From: Gigaspora rosea
Taxonomy: Eukaryota > Glomeromycota > Glomeromycetes > Diversisporales > Gigasporaceae
Length of the DNA stretch: 64,000 nt
Assembly: GCA_003550325.1 (NCBI GenBank)
Contig: QKWP01002056.1
Location: 26,147-90,146 of the forward strand
Direction of reading: 5' to 3'
Part shown: in pieces, positions 36,024 to 48,158 of the stretch
Layout of the letters: each line of letters begins with the position of its first letter
Numbering within the stretch: position 1 is the stretch's first letter
Notes under the pieces: generated by a model
The model's database searches: none
The model's input: the letters and a program-made list of their open reading frames with translations, nothing else
What the model was told of the DNA's origin: nothing
Made by a program: the position numbers and the translations under genes

Positions 36024-36766
36024 ATCTGTGGGTCGATAGCATAAATGGTTATGCTCCCAGGTCACCAAACGTAAGGTTGCCAGTTTAACCCCTACTAGTG
36101 GAAAAAAAAACTATACTTGATCATAAGACAGATGGGCTAAACTAGAATGCCAGGACCGCTAATGGTTAATTTAATCATATTAATGCGTTTGCGGTGCTAA
36201 TAAGGAAATAATGAATACTTCCAGTGGAATTCTGGTTGAACAGTAACACGATAAAAATGGCAAGTAATACTAACCTGATAAAGGAAAAGGATCTCAAATG
36301 AACTTAGGATGGCTCCAGTCCTATACTGAAATGGAAGGAGACCAAAAAACTTTGGAAGGCCAAAGGAAGAAAGTACTGAGAAAATTGTCTGGCTGCCCCG
36401 ATCAATACAGACAACTAGAGGTTCTGGATGAAGTTAGAAGCTGAAAACTTCGAAAGGCTGAAGGAAGGAAGTACTAAGAATGATCTCACTCTCCACTCTT
36501 GCTACCCTGGTCAGTACAGACGACTAGAGGTTCCAGAAGAAGTTGGAAAACTGATAATACTGCCAGTGGGCTGGGAGTAGGCTAGGTAATTAAATGAGAG
36601 ATCTCTGGGTGACTGAGTACAGAATTAGGTTGTACAACTAGTTTGTATCGTATCATCATAAAATGTATTATAAATAGAAATATAATTGGAAAATCATATA
36701 ACCTTAATAAAAAATATCGCTATCTGTGACCTTTGGGATGAAAACCCAAAGGAAATTAAAAAAAAA
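36024..36766 (+). mobile_element. tRNA-derived SINE family 2, copy B
   Basis: The head GTGGGTCGATAGCATAAATGG contains an A box (TAGCATAAATG, 36037-36047) and a weak B box (CAGTTTAACCC, about 36081). The body shares with copy A (minus strand, 19608-20269) the GCTCCCAGGTCACCAAACGT, AGACAGATGGGCTAAACTAG, GGAATTCTGGTTGAACAGTA and CTGAGTACAGAATTAGGTTG blocks. The 3' end is A-rich after a CCTTTGGGATGAAAACCC block. AAATAAAAAATTT flanks both ends (36011-36023 and 36767-36779), a plausible but low-complexity target duplication. Confidence 0.85.
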
Positions 36767-36779
36767 AAATAAAAAATTT

Positions 36780-39605
36780 TGTATAATTATAATAATTAGT
36801 TTACATAACTTATAGTATTTGTACATGAGTACTAATTTATTGATTTACAACTTTGTGTAGCATATAATTTGCCAAGTACAACATTAATTCAGTTTAAAAT
36901 TAGGGTAAGGTTAGCTTTAGAATTAGAGAATTTATAGTTTATATTAAATTTTGCAAGAAATATTTTTTGTTAGAACTTCAAGACCTGTTTTATAAACATG
37001 ATTTTGAGATACGTGTATCAATATACCCGTGTAGATACACAAAGTATATGAATAGAAATACTTTTAAAATAAAAATAGCAAAATATATACTATAGTAAAA
37101 ATATAATTTTTTATTTTATTTAAATACAGTATTTAAAAATTTTAAAAAAGTAAATTAGAGCTAAAAAAAACAAATAAATTTAGCTGTATTAGTTTATAAA
37201 TTAAAAGATGAAATATAAAATATAAATAATTAATAATAAATTATTAAATCACTATAACAGATAATTAAAGAAAATTTTTTATACAATTATTACTGTACAA
37301 CCTTACTAAATGCACGTTTTATAAAAAGTCTCCTTAAAAATGCATGTCATGACTCGGGCCCAACTTATACAATAGCTAAAATGCAATACCCCTCTAAAAT
37401 GCACGTTTGACTAAATTTTTGCATATGTCCCTATTACAATGCATTTAGAAAAAATATACGTATAATTTATCATAGATAGATAGTTAGCTATAAAAAAAAA
37501 ATTCATAATGATAATTACGTATATATAATAAATTTAATACGTAGTAATTTGTGCATATATAAAATACGGATCGTTTATATGAATAAATAAAAAGTAATAA
37601 ATTTAGTTCAAAGATATCTATATATAAATTTATATATATATATTATATCACATTTACAGTAGAGTATAAATATAATTGTTATTAAATTTGATCTAGTGCG
37701 ATTTACATTTACAAAACCACGAGTACCGGTATATAAGCTTAGTAATTAGTAGAATTAGTAGATCTCATATACAGTAATACAAAAAAAAAAAGCAATTACT
37801 GTAAATTAAATTAAATTAAAGGTAGATTAGGATAGAAATTCATAGTTTATACTATTAAAAAACATAACAGATAATTTCTCGTGTTTTTTATACACCAGCG
37901 TACAAAATAGAATAGTTAGTTATATATCTGATATACACTAGCGTACAAATAGAATAGTTATTAATCCCGGATCGGCCCGGTCCGTTTGGCGGACCAGAGC
38001 GGGCTGCGGGACCCAATGCAGGTTCTTTGTTAAGTATATAACTGGAAAAAAATCATAACAATAACACCTAAAAAAAACAGCCGTTCATTTAGAAGGAACG
38101 AATAAACAACGGTTACAAATACATAAAATGTAACCTACTTAATTTGATTAATTTTGATTCACATGCGTGCGCTATCATCAAAATCAATACCAAAGAATTA
38201 ATTAATTTTGGCCCAGTTTAGATTAGGCTAACTAATTTCGGTAATACATATTTCCTGAAGACTAATACATAAAGGTATGTAAAACTATGTTGAATGCAGC
38301 AATAAATACGTATATATTATATCATTTATTCACATGAAATAAAAAAAAAAGTATAATAAAAATAAAAATTTACTTAATTTTGAACGGAGAACCCGATTAT
38401 TATTTCTTTTCCTTTTATGGTAATTAGAATACATACTTTGTGCTCTCTAACTAATGTTTCCTATGGGAATTTAGAATAAATACTTTGTAATGGTTCGAAT
38501 TAGAGATAATGTGAACGTAAATATATGTATATATTTTTTTTAATCAATCAAATCAATTCAAATTTTATTATTAAAAATGATAATCAGGATTGATATAGTG
38601 ATTACTATAATAAATGAAATAACTAATAGAGATCAATAAATAATGATTTGACTAACATCAATGAAATGCGCATACATCGGGGTTTTTTTAAAAAAAAATG
38701 GATTTTGAAATCATAGCCAGTCATTCATTGTTTATAAGTAAAGTTTATTATAACTAGGGAGGACAAAAAAGTCATCCATTTAATCTATTAAAATATTAAT
38801 GTAATACATGATGATTAATTTAATGAAACGGTATTATGTATGACCGACGCGTAACATTTCTCTTGTTTATATTGATAACCGAATAAATGATTTTTTTCTG
38901 ATCAAGAAAGGATCAGCGTCTAGAACAAAAGAATTGAATAAGAATTGAATAAGGTGTGTAGGCACATGTTTCTTCGTAAAATCATCAATAATATCATAAT
39001 ATCAATAATGCATTATTATTTGGAGGACAATACTGTGGGGGATTTTGAGAAACACTTGATTGTAAGAATTTTTTATTGTGAAAATGACAAGAAATAACTT
39101 ATCGAAAAAAAAAAAAAAAACAATTTTTTTTAATTAAAAAAAAAGTGCAAGTTATAGATTAAAAAAATTAATAATAATTCAATAACAACCATACCGCAAG
39201 AAGAAATTTATTTAACATCAATAAACTGAAAACCTAATATCAGTCTATCTCGTAGCACAAATAAAAAAAACAATTTACAAGAAAAGAAGAATATATATTA
39301 ATAGGGTATCAAAAAAAATAATAGGGTAACTATGTAAATGTTGCTATACAATCTAAAGTAGATTATAACATAGATTATTAAATCTGTAATATATGTAATA
39401 ATATCTGTAATAATATCTGTAATAATATCTGTAATGAAATACTTTTTTTTTTTTTTTTTGAATGGGAGTGAATTCTCGTGACTGACTGATTATGTGTAGA
39501 ACCAGGTCGGAAGTGATCAGCAACTCCGAAAAAAATCTATAGAAATTCTTGACAGAACCCCAAACGGATAACAAGGAGGGAATTTGTTTATTGATAAACA
39601 AAAAA
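36780..39605. other. AT-rich intergenic DNA
   Basis: No gene seen. A repeat around 37300-37450 contains three ATGCACGTTT/ATGCATTTAG motifs and a TCGGGCCCAACTTATAC block mirrored near 8.65 kb. A GC-rich patch with CGGCCCGGTCCG and its neighbours lies at about 37970-38030. A 12-13 bp tandem repeat (ATCTGTAATAAT, four copies) lies at about 39378-39435, just 3' of the 109-aa gene. Confidence 0.45.
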
Positions 39606-39935
39606 TTATTCTTGATTTTGTTGTTGATTATTTGTTGTTGATTGTTCAGCTGCAGCGGCTTTCATCATCTTTTCCATTTCACGTCGAAGGTCACATCTTA
39701 ATTGAAGAAGTTCGGAATATTCTTTAAAACTGAGACGTGCAGGTTCCGTGGAAGTACGATCGTATTCGTCGTTACACCAAGTCTCATGAACAACGAGAAA
39801 TCTCGAAAATTGAACAGATTTTCTGCTTGGACTTTGGTCGTTATAGTCTTGTTGACAATCATCTTCACTATCACTGGAGAATGAATAACATTCTCTAGTA
39901 TAAGAAGGAGAGGATGGAATATAGGTAGCAGCCAT
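39606..39935 (-). CDS. Small conserved-looking protein with possible PP1-docking motif
   Basis: A 109-residue frame starts at ATG (39935). It begins with a Ser/Tyr-rich segment (MAATYIPSSPSY), then an acidic stretch SDSEDDCQQD (about 21-30). A basic-hydrophobic motif RKSVQFSRFLVVHETWC follows (about 37-53), then EYDRTSTEPARLSFKEY and a helix LLQLRCDLRREMEKMMKA. The tail is Q/N-rich. The block from the hydrophobic strand through HETW..DEYDRT..EPA to the helix resembles, to my recollection, a short uncharacterised protein widespread in early-diverging fungi. K-S-V-Q-F fits the consensus of RVxF docking to protein phosphatase 1; that is inference. Poly-A runs directly before the ATG. Codon-like composition and low-complexity-free centre support a real gene. 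Confidence 0.75.
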   Translation of the reverse strand: MAATYIPSSPSYTRECYSFSSDSEDDCQQDYNDQSPSRKSVQFSRFLVVHETWCNDEYDRTSTEPARLSFKEYSELLQLRCDLRREMEKMMKAAAAEQSTTNNQQQNQE

Positions 39936-41581
39936 TTTTTTTTTTTTTTTTTTTTTTATTATATATATATAATATATTAAAGCACATGCGAACGCAGAAT
40001 TTCAAAGTGAGGAGTTTATTTTAATAAAATTAATAATAATAATTTACCTAATATTTAATTAATGATTATTAATATTGAAATCACANTATGTATTTAAATT
40101 TTTAATTGATTGAATTGATTGATTGAATTGATTGAACAGAGTTAACAAAGTAAATAGTAAATAACAGGTCTAATATGTATGTTGACAGGCGACAGGTATG
40201 TATTATACAATTATAATATGTACGTACGTATTATATATGTACGTAATATATATCAGATATTAGATATGTACGTACGGTTATATATATATGTACGAAGTTT
40301 TATATAGTTATAGTTATATACAATTATATATATATATATATGTATTATGTGTTTTATTTAAAACACTGAACCTAAGATCCTAGATTATTATAGCTTTATA
40401 TATAACATTTATCCAATTTTTTTCCAATTAAAATCGAAAGAATTTTTTTATCGAAAGATTTTTATTTATTTTTTTTTCTTTAACGGAAATAACAGATGAC
40501 GATAATAACGTGATTTTTAGGATAATTATAATGCCGAACTGAATTAATGAGAGAATAAAAATAACGATGAAATTTAGGGGAAAAAATAACACGAAATGAA
40601 ACGAGAGAAGAAGACGAGTTGGGCGGAAATACGAACCTATTTATACTATTTTCGAAGGATTGTTAATCACTAATAGGTGTTACTCTAATTTGATTATTTG
40701 ATTTTAGTCTTTTTTTTTTTTCAATAAAAATTATATATTTGTACAAGTTACTATATAATAGACGCAACATCTCCTACGTACATAAGGACGTCTGGTGACT
40801 TTGTATCCGTATATTTAAAATAATATTTATATTGCATGCTACATGCATTCCGTTACTTTGGAAGTGAACTAAATTTACAATTTATGCAATGTTGATCTTT
40901 AACTGATACATTTTTAATTAAAATGTTGTCATCTATTTTTAGTGTGAATTACTGAACAAGTTATTATTCACGTAGTACATAACTACATAAGTAAATGCTA
41001 GTTATACAGCATATCAATGTATAAGTCAGTATATCATTCATTATAATTATTATGTGTATAATAATAAAATAGATTACTATATAAGATTATTTTAATAATA
41101 AATATGATAACGATATGTCAACTTTTAATGAACAGGGTAAAGCCACGGTATAAAATTAGAGACGCCGATACTATTAATATTATTAAACTTAACGTTATCG
41201 TTATTGATACAATTCGATCTATGATTTATCAGTTATACAATTCTGAATCATCTGCGAATTAGAAAATTATTTACATAAAGTAAAGAACTGTCTGTATCTG
41301 ATATATCTGATATGTATGTATGTATATATATGTATGGATGAATGATCCATCTATTATCGTGAATAAATGATTACCTATTAAAATCATGTGATGACACTTG
41401 GTTATAATGTATAATGTATATACTGAGTAAAATTTTATTCAAAAATGTGATTGATATTCTCATCGTTCAAATTGCATGTTTCGCTAATACAGTAATACAG
41501 TAATATAGTAATACAGTAATACAGTATTTTTTTTTTATTTTTATTTTTACTCTATCAATCCGAGAATGTATTTATTTCAAG

Positions 41582-41614
<33 letters not shown>

Positions 41615-43190
41615 TTTTATATATGTATATATATTTTTATATATGTAATATGTATATATATTTTTAGTGGTTTTAAAAAAATATAATGCATATATTTTTA
41701 TCCTATCAAAATATTAACACCGTTGTGTCAAAAATATATAATATGGATTTAATTTTCTAGAATTTGTTAATTCTGATCATGAGGTTCAAATTTCTATTTT
41801 ATTAGTGGTGGATTTCTTTTGATAAAGACAAAAAAAAAATACATTTTTTTTTTTTTTGATCAAATATTAATCAATCATTTTTAAATAAATATTATTAACT
41901 AAAAGGTTTAATCCGTTTGCACGACTTAGAAGAAATCGTCTTTATTTAACCTACATAGTGCATATTAACCTATATTTTTTAATTACCGTTTATACATTAA
42001 TGCATTTCTGTTTTTGAAACATGTCAATCTTATGTATCCGGTTGGGTTTTTTTGTTTCATATATATCTGATATATATTAATATTAATACATATATATATA
42101 TATATTAATATATATTGTTTTTTTTTTTGCTAAGTTTCTTGGCTACTGTTATTCACTTTTAAACGTGGTTGGTTACAATCTAAAACTGCAAGTAAAACAA
42201 TTAATTTCATTTGATTTACAGTTTTTCACAATAATAAAGATCATTTTTTACCCTCGTGGTGAAAGTCATTTCGATTTTTCGAACACTTGATCACTTTATA
42301 CGTTGCACTTGGTGTTACCTCTCTCTAAGTCTGAGATAATAACATTTAATTTCTTCATGCTGATTATTAAGATAAGCTTTTGTGTAAAATGCAACTAATC
42401 GGCTATTCAAAATAAGCTTTCCCCGGCTTTTCGCCAATGTTTTAAGAAGGAAGATGGTTGATCTTTTTCAAATTGATACCTACAATTATCAAGGAGGTAT
42501 CATTATAACCTATCGCAAATCGTTCACATGCACAACATTAGTCTAGTACAAAAATGTTACTTATGTAAACAAGTTAATTTAGTGAATGATTTAATGGGTG
42601 TACTCATTAAAAAAAAAGATTTTCCTTTCTTTTGTAAAAAGTTTGTTAGTGCACGCGGGTTAAAGATTTCTAACCGTTTTTTTTAATGATAATTTAGAAT
42701 TATTTATAATAATTCGGAAGCAATTTTCTTTGGTCCCTTTGATGATTTTGATGATTCTTTTGATGATTCTTATCTGTTATGATGACATATTTTTTTTAAA
42801 AAAAAATAAAATGAGGATGCTTTCGGAATAGATAATTAAGTTTTAACTAAAATCCCTGAATTTTTTAATATATATATTATTATTATGTAATAAAAATAAA
42901 ATAAATCTTTGTTTTTTATTTCCCTGCTTTCATCGTACAGTACATAATAATAATAATGTTAATCGGGTGTTATCCTGAAGAGTGAAAAAATTTTTGTATC
43001 ACATTTAATTATAAAAAAAAATTTTTTTTTAAAGAAAATAAAAGGTAAAGTCGGTGTTTTGTGCACATGATAAAAACATTTCATTAACGTTAAATAGTGT
43101 ACAACATTTCTTGAAAATCAAAAATCTCAATTATTTGTAATAGGAATAATATTAACAAAATTAGTATATACTATATTTAAATTTTGATTC

Positions 43191-43223
<33 letters not shown>

Positions 43224-43257
43224 NAAATTAGTATATACTATATTTAAATTTTGATTC

Positions 43258-43290
<33 letters not shown>

Positions 43291-45900
43291 GTTTAGTGTA
43301 CAAAAGTACACATGTATTTCTTTATATGTTTATCTATGTACTGTACAGATTGTACATTGTAATCGTATATCTCATCGTAAATGAGTTACTTGATAATTAT
43401 GATAATTATATAAATATATAAGTTAAAAGTAAGTATTTGATAAATAAAAAAGTATTGCGAAACTTTACACTAACGATAACGTTGTGTGACTGCAAATATG
43501 TCCATACGTACATACCCATCATATGTACGTACGATGTTTTAAAATAGCATCAAATAAATAAATTCGTTTTTTATTGGTCAGGAACGCGATACATTTTAGT
43601 GTTGGTTACTCGTGTTGATAATTGGTTCATTTTTCTTGACTCGATTATTGGCAATTTGTTTCTATAAAAAGATCGTGTATTGCTAAAAGAAATTATATGA
43701 TGCACATTAAAGATGGAAGATTCCCCGGACTTAAACCAATACACTATCTAATTCAGTAATTTTTCAAGTCTTGTTTAAAAGTTTGATAAGTTTGATAGGT
43801 ACGCGTAGAATTACTATCTTTATTATCTTGTTAATGAGATAAAATTAATTTAATTTGCATATAAAAAATATTATTTTGAAAGTAATAAAGATAATAAGAT
43901 AGTAAAGATGATATGTACAGTATAAAAGTTCTCAATTTAATTTGAGACAACAAAGATTCTTGAATTATTGCTACAAATAATTACTCTTATCGTTCGAATA
44001 ATAGATTTGACGAAATCTATATTTAATAAAAAATTCAAAGTTTTCCCTTTTTATTAATCATTTAAAATTTCTACTGTTACTGTTAGTTAAATTTATTTAT
44101 CACTATTAAATGAGTGGGGGGGGGGGGAATGTGGGGATAATCTTAATAATAATAAGACAATAAAAATCCGATGTAGATGATATATAATTTTTATCCGCAG
44201 TTTACATGGACAATATGAAATGGATGGTGTCCATGGTGTCCATAAAGCATTTAGTACAAATCAAATACGTGCTTACTTTTCCGAAATATTCCGAATAGAA
44301 GATTAGCGCGAAAATTAGGTTGAAACTTCAAAATATTCCGAAAAAACTTTTTGCAAAGACATGAATACTATTTGGATTAGTTCATGTCTATATTTGTACA
44401 AGTCCAAATAAAATTTTTATTGGACAACACTAACAATATATAATATATATAATATATATAATATATAATATATATATAACGATATTAACTAATCTAGGAA
44501 TATAACGTAAAACAAGCCCACTCTCCTTGATATAGTGAAGATAAATTCAAAGTCAATCCATATGAATATTTTCACCATATTGTGTGTATTTTACTAATAA
44601 TAATAATACATGATCTTTATTATTGTATGATATGTATATCCAGAGTAACTTGTATTCCAAACAATTGCTTTATAAAAAGATAGATGTACGTCTTAAAAAT
44701 TAATAAATATTTTATACAGACGAGATTTCAAAAAACTGTCTGGTAGTCCTTATTCTTTATAATTAAAGTTATATAAGTTGATCTTTTATTTTTGCTTCTA
44801 AATTATTTTGGTTATAAATGATATCATAAAATCTTTTTATATCGACATTTTGTTCCAAACTTTCTAATATAAAATGTTAAATTTTATTATTATTATTAAT
44901 AATGATTTTTTATTATTATTAATAATAATGATTTTTTATTATTAATGATTTTTATTATTAATGATTTGGGTTTAGACTTTTATATTAATTTTAGTACATT
45001 TATAGTATAAAGTGACATTTCCGAAACTCCAACGAATTTTGCTTCAAAAAGGCTTAGATGACGTATCATGTATTGACTTTTTGGATCGGCCGAAAAGTGC
45101 GTCATAAGCCTCTATAGTCTTTTAAAATGGCAAAGTTGGTTACGATACTTATGTGTGAGGTATGAGGTAGGGGCACTACTTATTATAAATTCCCCCATTG
45201 GCCAAATCACCATAGTCACGCCTCTGTAGTGCTCGGCAAAATTAAACAATGATTTTCAAATTCAATTTTTGTAAAAAAAAGCGACTTTTAAATTGTGTTT
45301 ACTGTAATATAAAAACTATTTTTAGTAAAACTATCGCTAACGGAATAGATTTATATTCAACAAACGATTTAGAAAATCAAACATTGTTTGATTTGGCCGA
45401 GCATTACGCCTCCTGCGAGTTGCCTCACCCGATCTTTCCTATATTAGTTCATTCTTGCCAAAGCATTTATAAATCCAATAAAACTAATTTTAACTGGGGT
45501 TAAATCATTATCTTAATTTATAAATTTTTATAAAGAAGTTAAAATTTAAATTTATGATTAGGGTTAGGGTTAAATTAGGGTTAAAGAGAGAATATACTGT
45601 ATAATAAAATTTTTGAAATATTTTTTATTTTTTCTAATTTTTACATCTATTTTATTGCACAAGATCTTGTAATTCGATTAGTTAATCCGAATTATATAAT
45701 CAGAAGAGCTAGTTAACAACGTTATTAAAAAAATCTATTTAATAGTCTAATACTGTATAATTTTTTAAAAAATTATATTGTAATTAATAATAATAATGGA
45801 GTTATCATCAATAGTCTATGATTGGCTATACAATTATACTGTACAAAAATATTAATTTAAAAATTTTACATTAAACCTTTTTTATTAATATAAAATAGAA
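39936..45900. other. Long AT-rich intergenic region with microsatellites
   Basis: No gene supported over about 6 kb. It holds TACGTACG-type microsatellites (about 40215-40300), AGTAATACAGT repeats (about 41488-41525), (TA)n tracts (about 41582-41670 and 42085-42115), poly-G of about 12 (44116-44128), TTATTAATAATGATTTT repeats (about 44883-44970) and a short TTAGGGTTAGGGTT tract (about 45556-45585). A single N occurs at 40086. A frame at 45249-45503 (84 codons) has no recognisable features. Confidence 0.5.
43158..43260. repeat. 36-bp exact duplication around a 1-base gap (likely assembly artefact)
   Basis: AAATTAGTATATACTATATT and the following 16 bases occur identically at 43158-43193 and 43225-43260. 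They are separated by poly-T and one N (43224), and each copy is followed by poly-T. The simplest reading is that two contigs ending in the same sequence were joined without collapsing the overlap. Confidence 0.75.
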
Positions 45901-46265
45901 GCAAAAAATCTATCGTAACATATGAACCATTTTGGTCTAAATCGAACGATTTTGGTACCATTCAATTCGTTTTATACGATCCGAATGGTGACAAATTTAT
46001 TCAATTCTGATCACTGAATCTCGAGATATTGCAGGTGCACCATAGTTGGTATTGCTCCATAATACCCTTTTTTTTTACTTTTATAGGTTTTACTTAGAGA
46101 ATTAACACTAACAAATTAAAAATAAAGATCAGTATTTTATGTTATATATGATAAATTTAATGAATTATATCTTAAATACTTAAGCATATGTCTCCGTAAT
46201 GAGTCGTAAGTTTTCGCTTTCATGATAATTTTACTTTGTATATATGGTATCTAAGCATTTACATG

Positions 46266-46373
46266 AAATTATTGATAATTCAGGAATTATTTCATCAGTA
46301 TTATTAAATTTCTTCTTACATTAAATTATTGATAATTCAGGAATTATTTCATCAGTATTATTAAATTTCTTCA
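46266..46373. repeat. 57-bp-period tandem duplication
   Basis: AAATTATTGATAATTCAGGA and the next 30 bases occur exactly twice, at 46266 and 46323. The equivalent place in the other block copy (about 55265-55300) has only one unit, so the duplication is younger than the block duplication. Confidence 0.85.
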
Positions 46374-46934
46374 GATATATATATATATATATATATATTT
46401 CATTAAATTCTTTACACAATTATCGGTTGCATTAATTCATCAAATTAAAGCTCATCTGATTAGGTTGACCCGAATCCTTTTACTAATCGGGTGATCCGAA
46501 ATTGTTATGGGCTAAAATTTTACGGCTGTTTTCATAAATTCTGAAACATTTGAAAAAATTGCCGTTGAATGAATAAGTAAGTTCTCATTTTTTGATAATT
46601 TATTAATTTCGACTCGGTAACTTATCAATTCGCTTTTCAGCTATCCCAGAATTTATGAAAACAATTTTATTTTTTATCACAATCAATGCTTTACTCAGGT
46701 AAATAATTGATTTTTATATGCGTTACATGATGTATATGCAACTATGAACAAAATTTTGAGATCTTCTAAACCAAATTTTTTAATTAATTAGCCAAATTTT
46801 TTTGAATGTGATAGAACCGGGTAACCGGATAGCCCGTTTTAATCGGGATCGGTTTTAATTTCGGGTACCCGATTGATGAAAGTGTTTGACCCGATGGAGT
46901 TACGAGTAAAGATTTTCAATCCGGTTTGGAACCT

Positions 46935-48010
46935 TAAATCTGATTGATGCATAATGTTGTTCCATTCAGAAAGTTTATGAAAGAAAAAGTTTCGGCAGAT
47001 GGTCGTTTTTGTAAATTTGAATGCATGCATAAATTTGCTGACTCAACGTACTCGTACGTACGTACGTACGTACGTACTATGGGAAATTTAAAAAAACAAT
47101 CTCTATAGAGATAATGCATAAACTGTAGCACATTGCTTCCTAAATTATCAATTTCAATAAAATAATGAATCTAGAATTTCAATCTTTTCGAATAACAATA
47201 ATACGCCAAAGAATAATACTGTATATACTTAATATTAACCATTCTATGCATATTGCTTAAATTTAAAGTTACCCGCTATTGAAATGACAAATTTAATTTG
47301 CCTTCAATGAGTTTGCAAAAACTTTATTCTATATATAAAGTGATTGAGACTTTTAGATTTCCTTGCACCATAGCAATTGGGGATTTTTAGGTGTCAATCA
47401 TTTGTAAATTTCTAATCAAGAATAGCGCCAGTTGAATATTCATTAAATGGAGACATCATTTCAACCATAATAATACTCAAAACTATATATGTCAGCTGCT
47501 TGTGTATAAAATTTCAGGTGCACAATTTCATATGTTCCACTCTCTAAAAATGGGATCTCCGTTCTTACGGGATAGCCTTAAGTTTGCGATATATGTATGA
47601 TTTTAGAGAACTACCACATGACTCTTCTTTATGCAGTAAAATATTACCGCATTGAAGATAAATCCTGCTTTGTGGATTTTAGCTAAATCTTTCGATATAT
47701 CAATTAATATAGATAACTTATCTTCCCATATGAGTTCATAAAAATTTGGTGTTAGATAATCACAAAGGTTTCCTTCGTTAGCGTATTGAAACACTTTCAT
47801 ATATTCTTTTTTGTTAGTCCATATACTGCAAAAATTGTTACCACTTAATCTACAATTCATGTGATTTTTTTTAACTAAATTAGAATTACATATATTTAAA
47901 TTATTGTCTTAAAACTTACATCATTTATAAATTTTTTTAGGATTTTTATGTAAAGTTTTGAACACAACTTTAGTAAACTGTTTGTCTGGACATAAATATT
48001 TATTTTGTTG
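46935..48010 (-). pseudogene. TKL-type protein kinase pseudogene, copy 1
   Basis: On the minus strand, pieces of a kinase domain occur in order but in different frames. The N-lobe is LCPDKQFTKVVFKTLHKN with the VAVK-type Lys (about 47960). The hinge and C-lobe start as VFQYANEGNLCDYL and WEDKLSILIDISKDLAKIHKAGFI (47680-47800). Remnants of QAADIYSF (about 47500) follow, and then the subdomain XI string CMHSNLQKRPSAE (about 46990-47030). The catalytic loop is destroyed (47640-47670) and several stops and shifts separate the pieces. Intact relatives would phosphorylate Ser/Thr/Tyr in signalling. This copy cannot make a working enzyme. Confidence 0.85.
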
Positions 48011-48158
48011 CCAAAAAGGATTCCATTTCATTGCTCTCCCATGTTCAATAGCAATTGAGTTGAAATTCTACAATCATCAGTATCTTTATTCCTACTTGTT
48101 CACTTCTGAGTTATTCTATAAGGATCATATGATTGACAACTGTATCTTGAAGTTTTAA

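Larger units (their letters stand above)
45922..48158. repeat. Duplicated kinase-bearing block, copy 1
   Basis: It aligns by eye with 54505-56360 in the same orientation. Shared blocks include GAACCATTTTGGTC, the CACTGAATCTCGAGATATTGCAGG block, TTTTACTTAGAGAAT, CATCTCCGTAAT-type sequence, the kinase C-lobe and the TTTGTCTGGACATAAATATT block. It contains a local 57-bp-period duplication (46266-46373). Confidence 0.8.

Noticed and set aside
36030-36100. Possible tRNA gene (A box TAGCATAAATG)
   Set aside because: The same head recurs in another SINE copy at 20.2 kb, and the cloverleaf is not complete.
45249-45503. 84-codon plus-strand frame with several Cys
   Set aside because: No recognisable domain and the start is in ordinary AT-rich intergenic sequence. 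It could be a real small gene but nothing distinguishes it from chance.
45556-45588. TTAGGG-like telomeric repeats
   Set aside because: Only two or three imperfect units; similar single TTAGGGTTAG motifs occur at 4.05 and 8.96 kb inside dispersed repeats, so no evidence of a telomere.
47958-48158. Plus-strand frame sharing LVNCLSGHKYLFCCQ with a frame at 56119
   Set aside because: Both are antisense to the kinase N-lobe (CPDKQFTK); the similarity reflects the duplicated kinase and not a second gene family.
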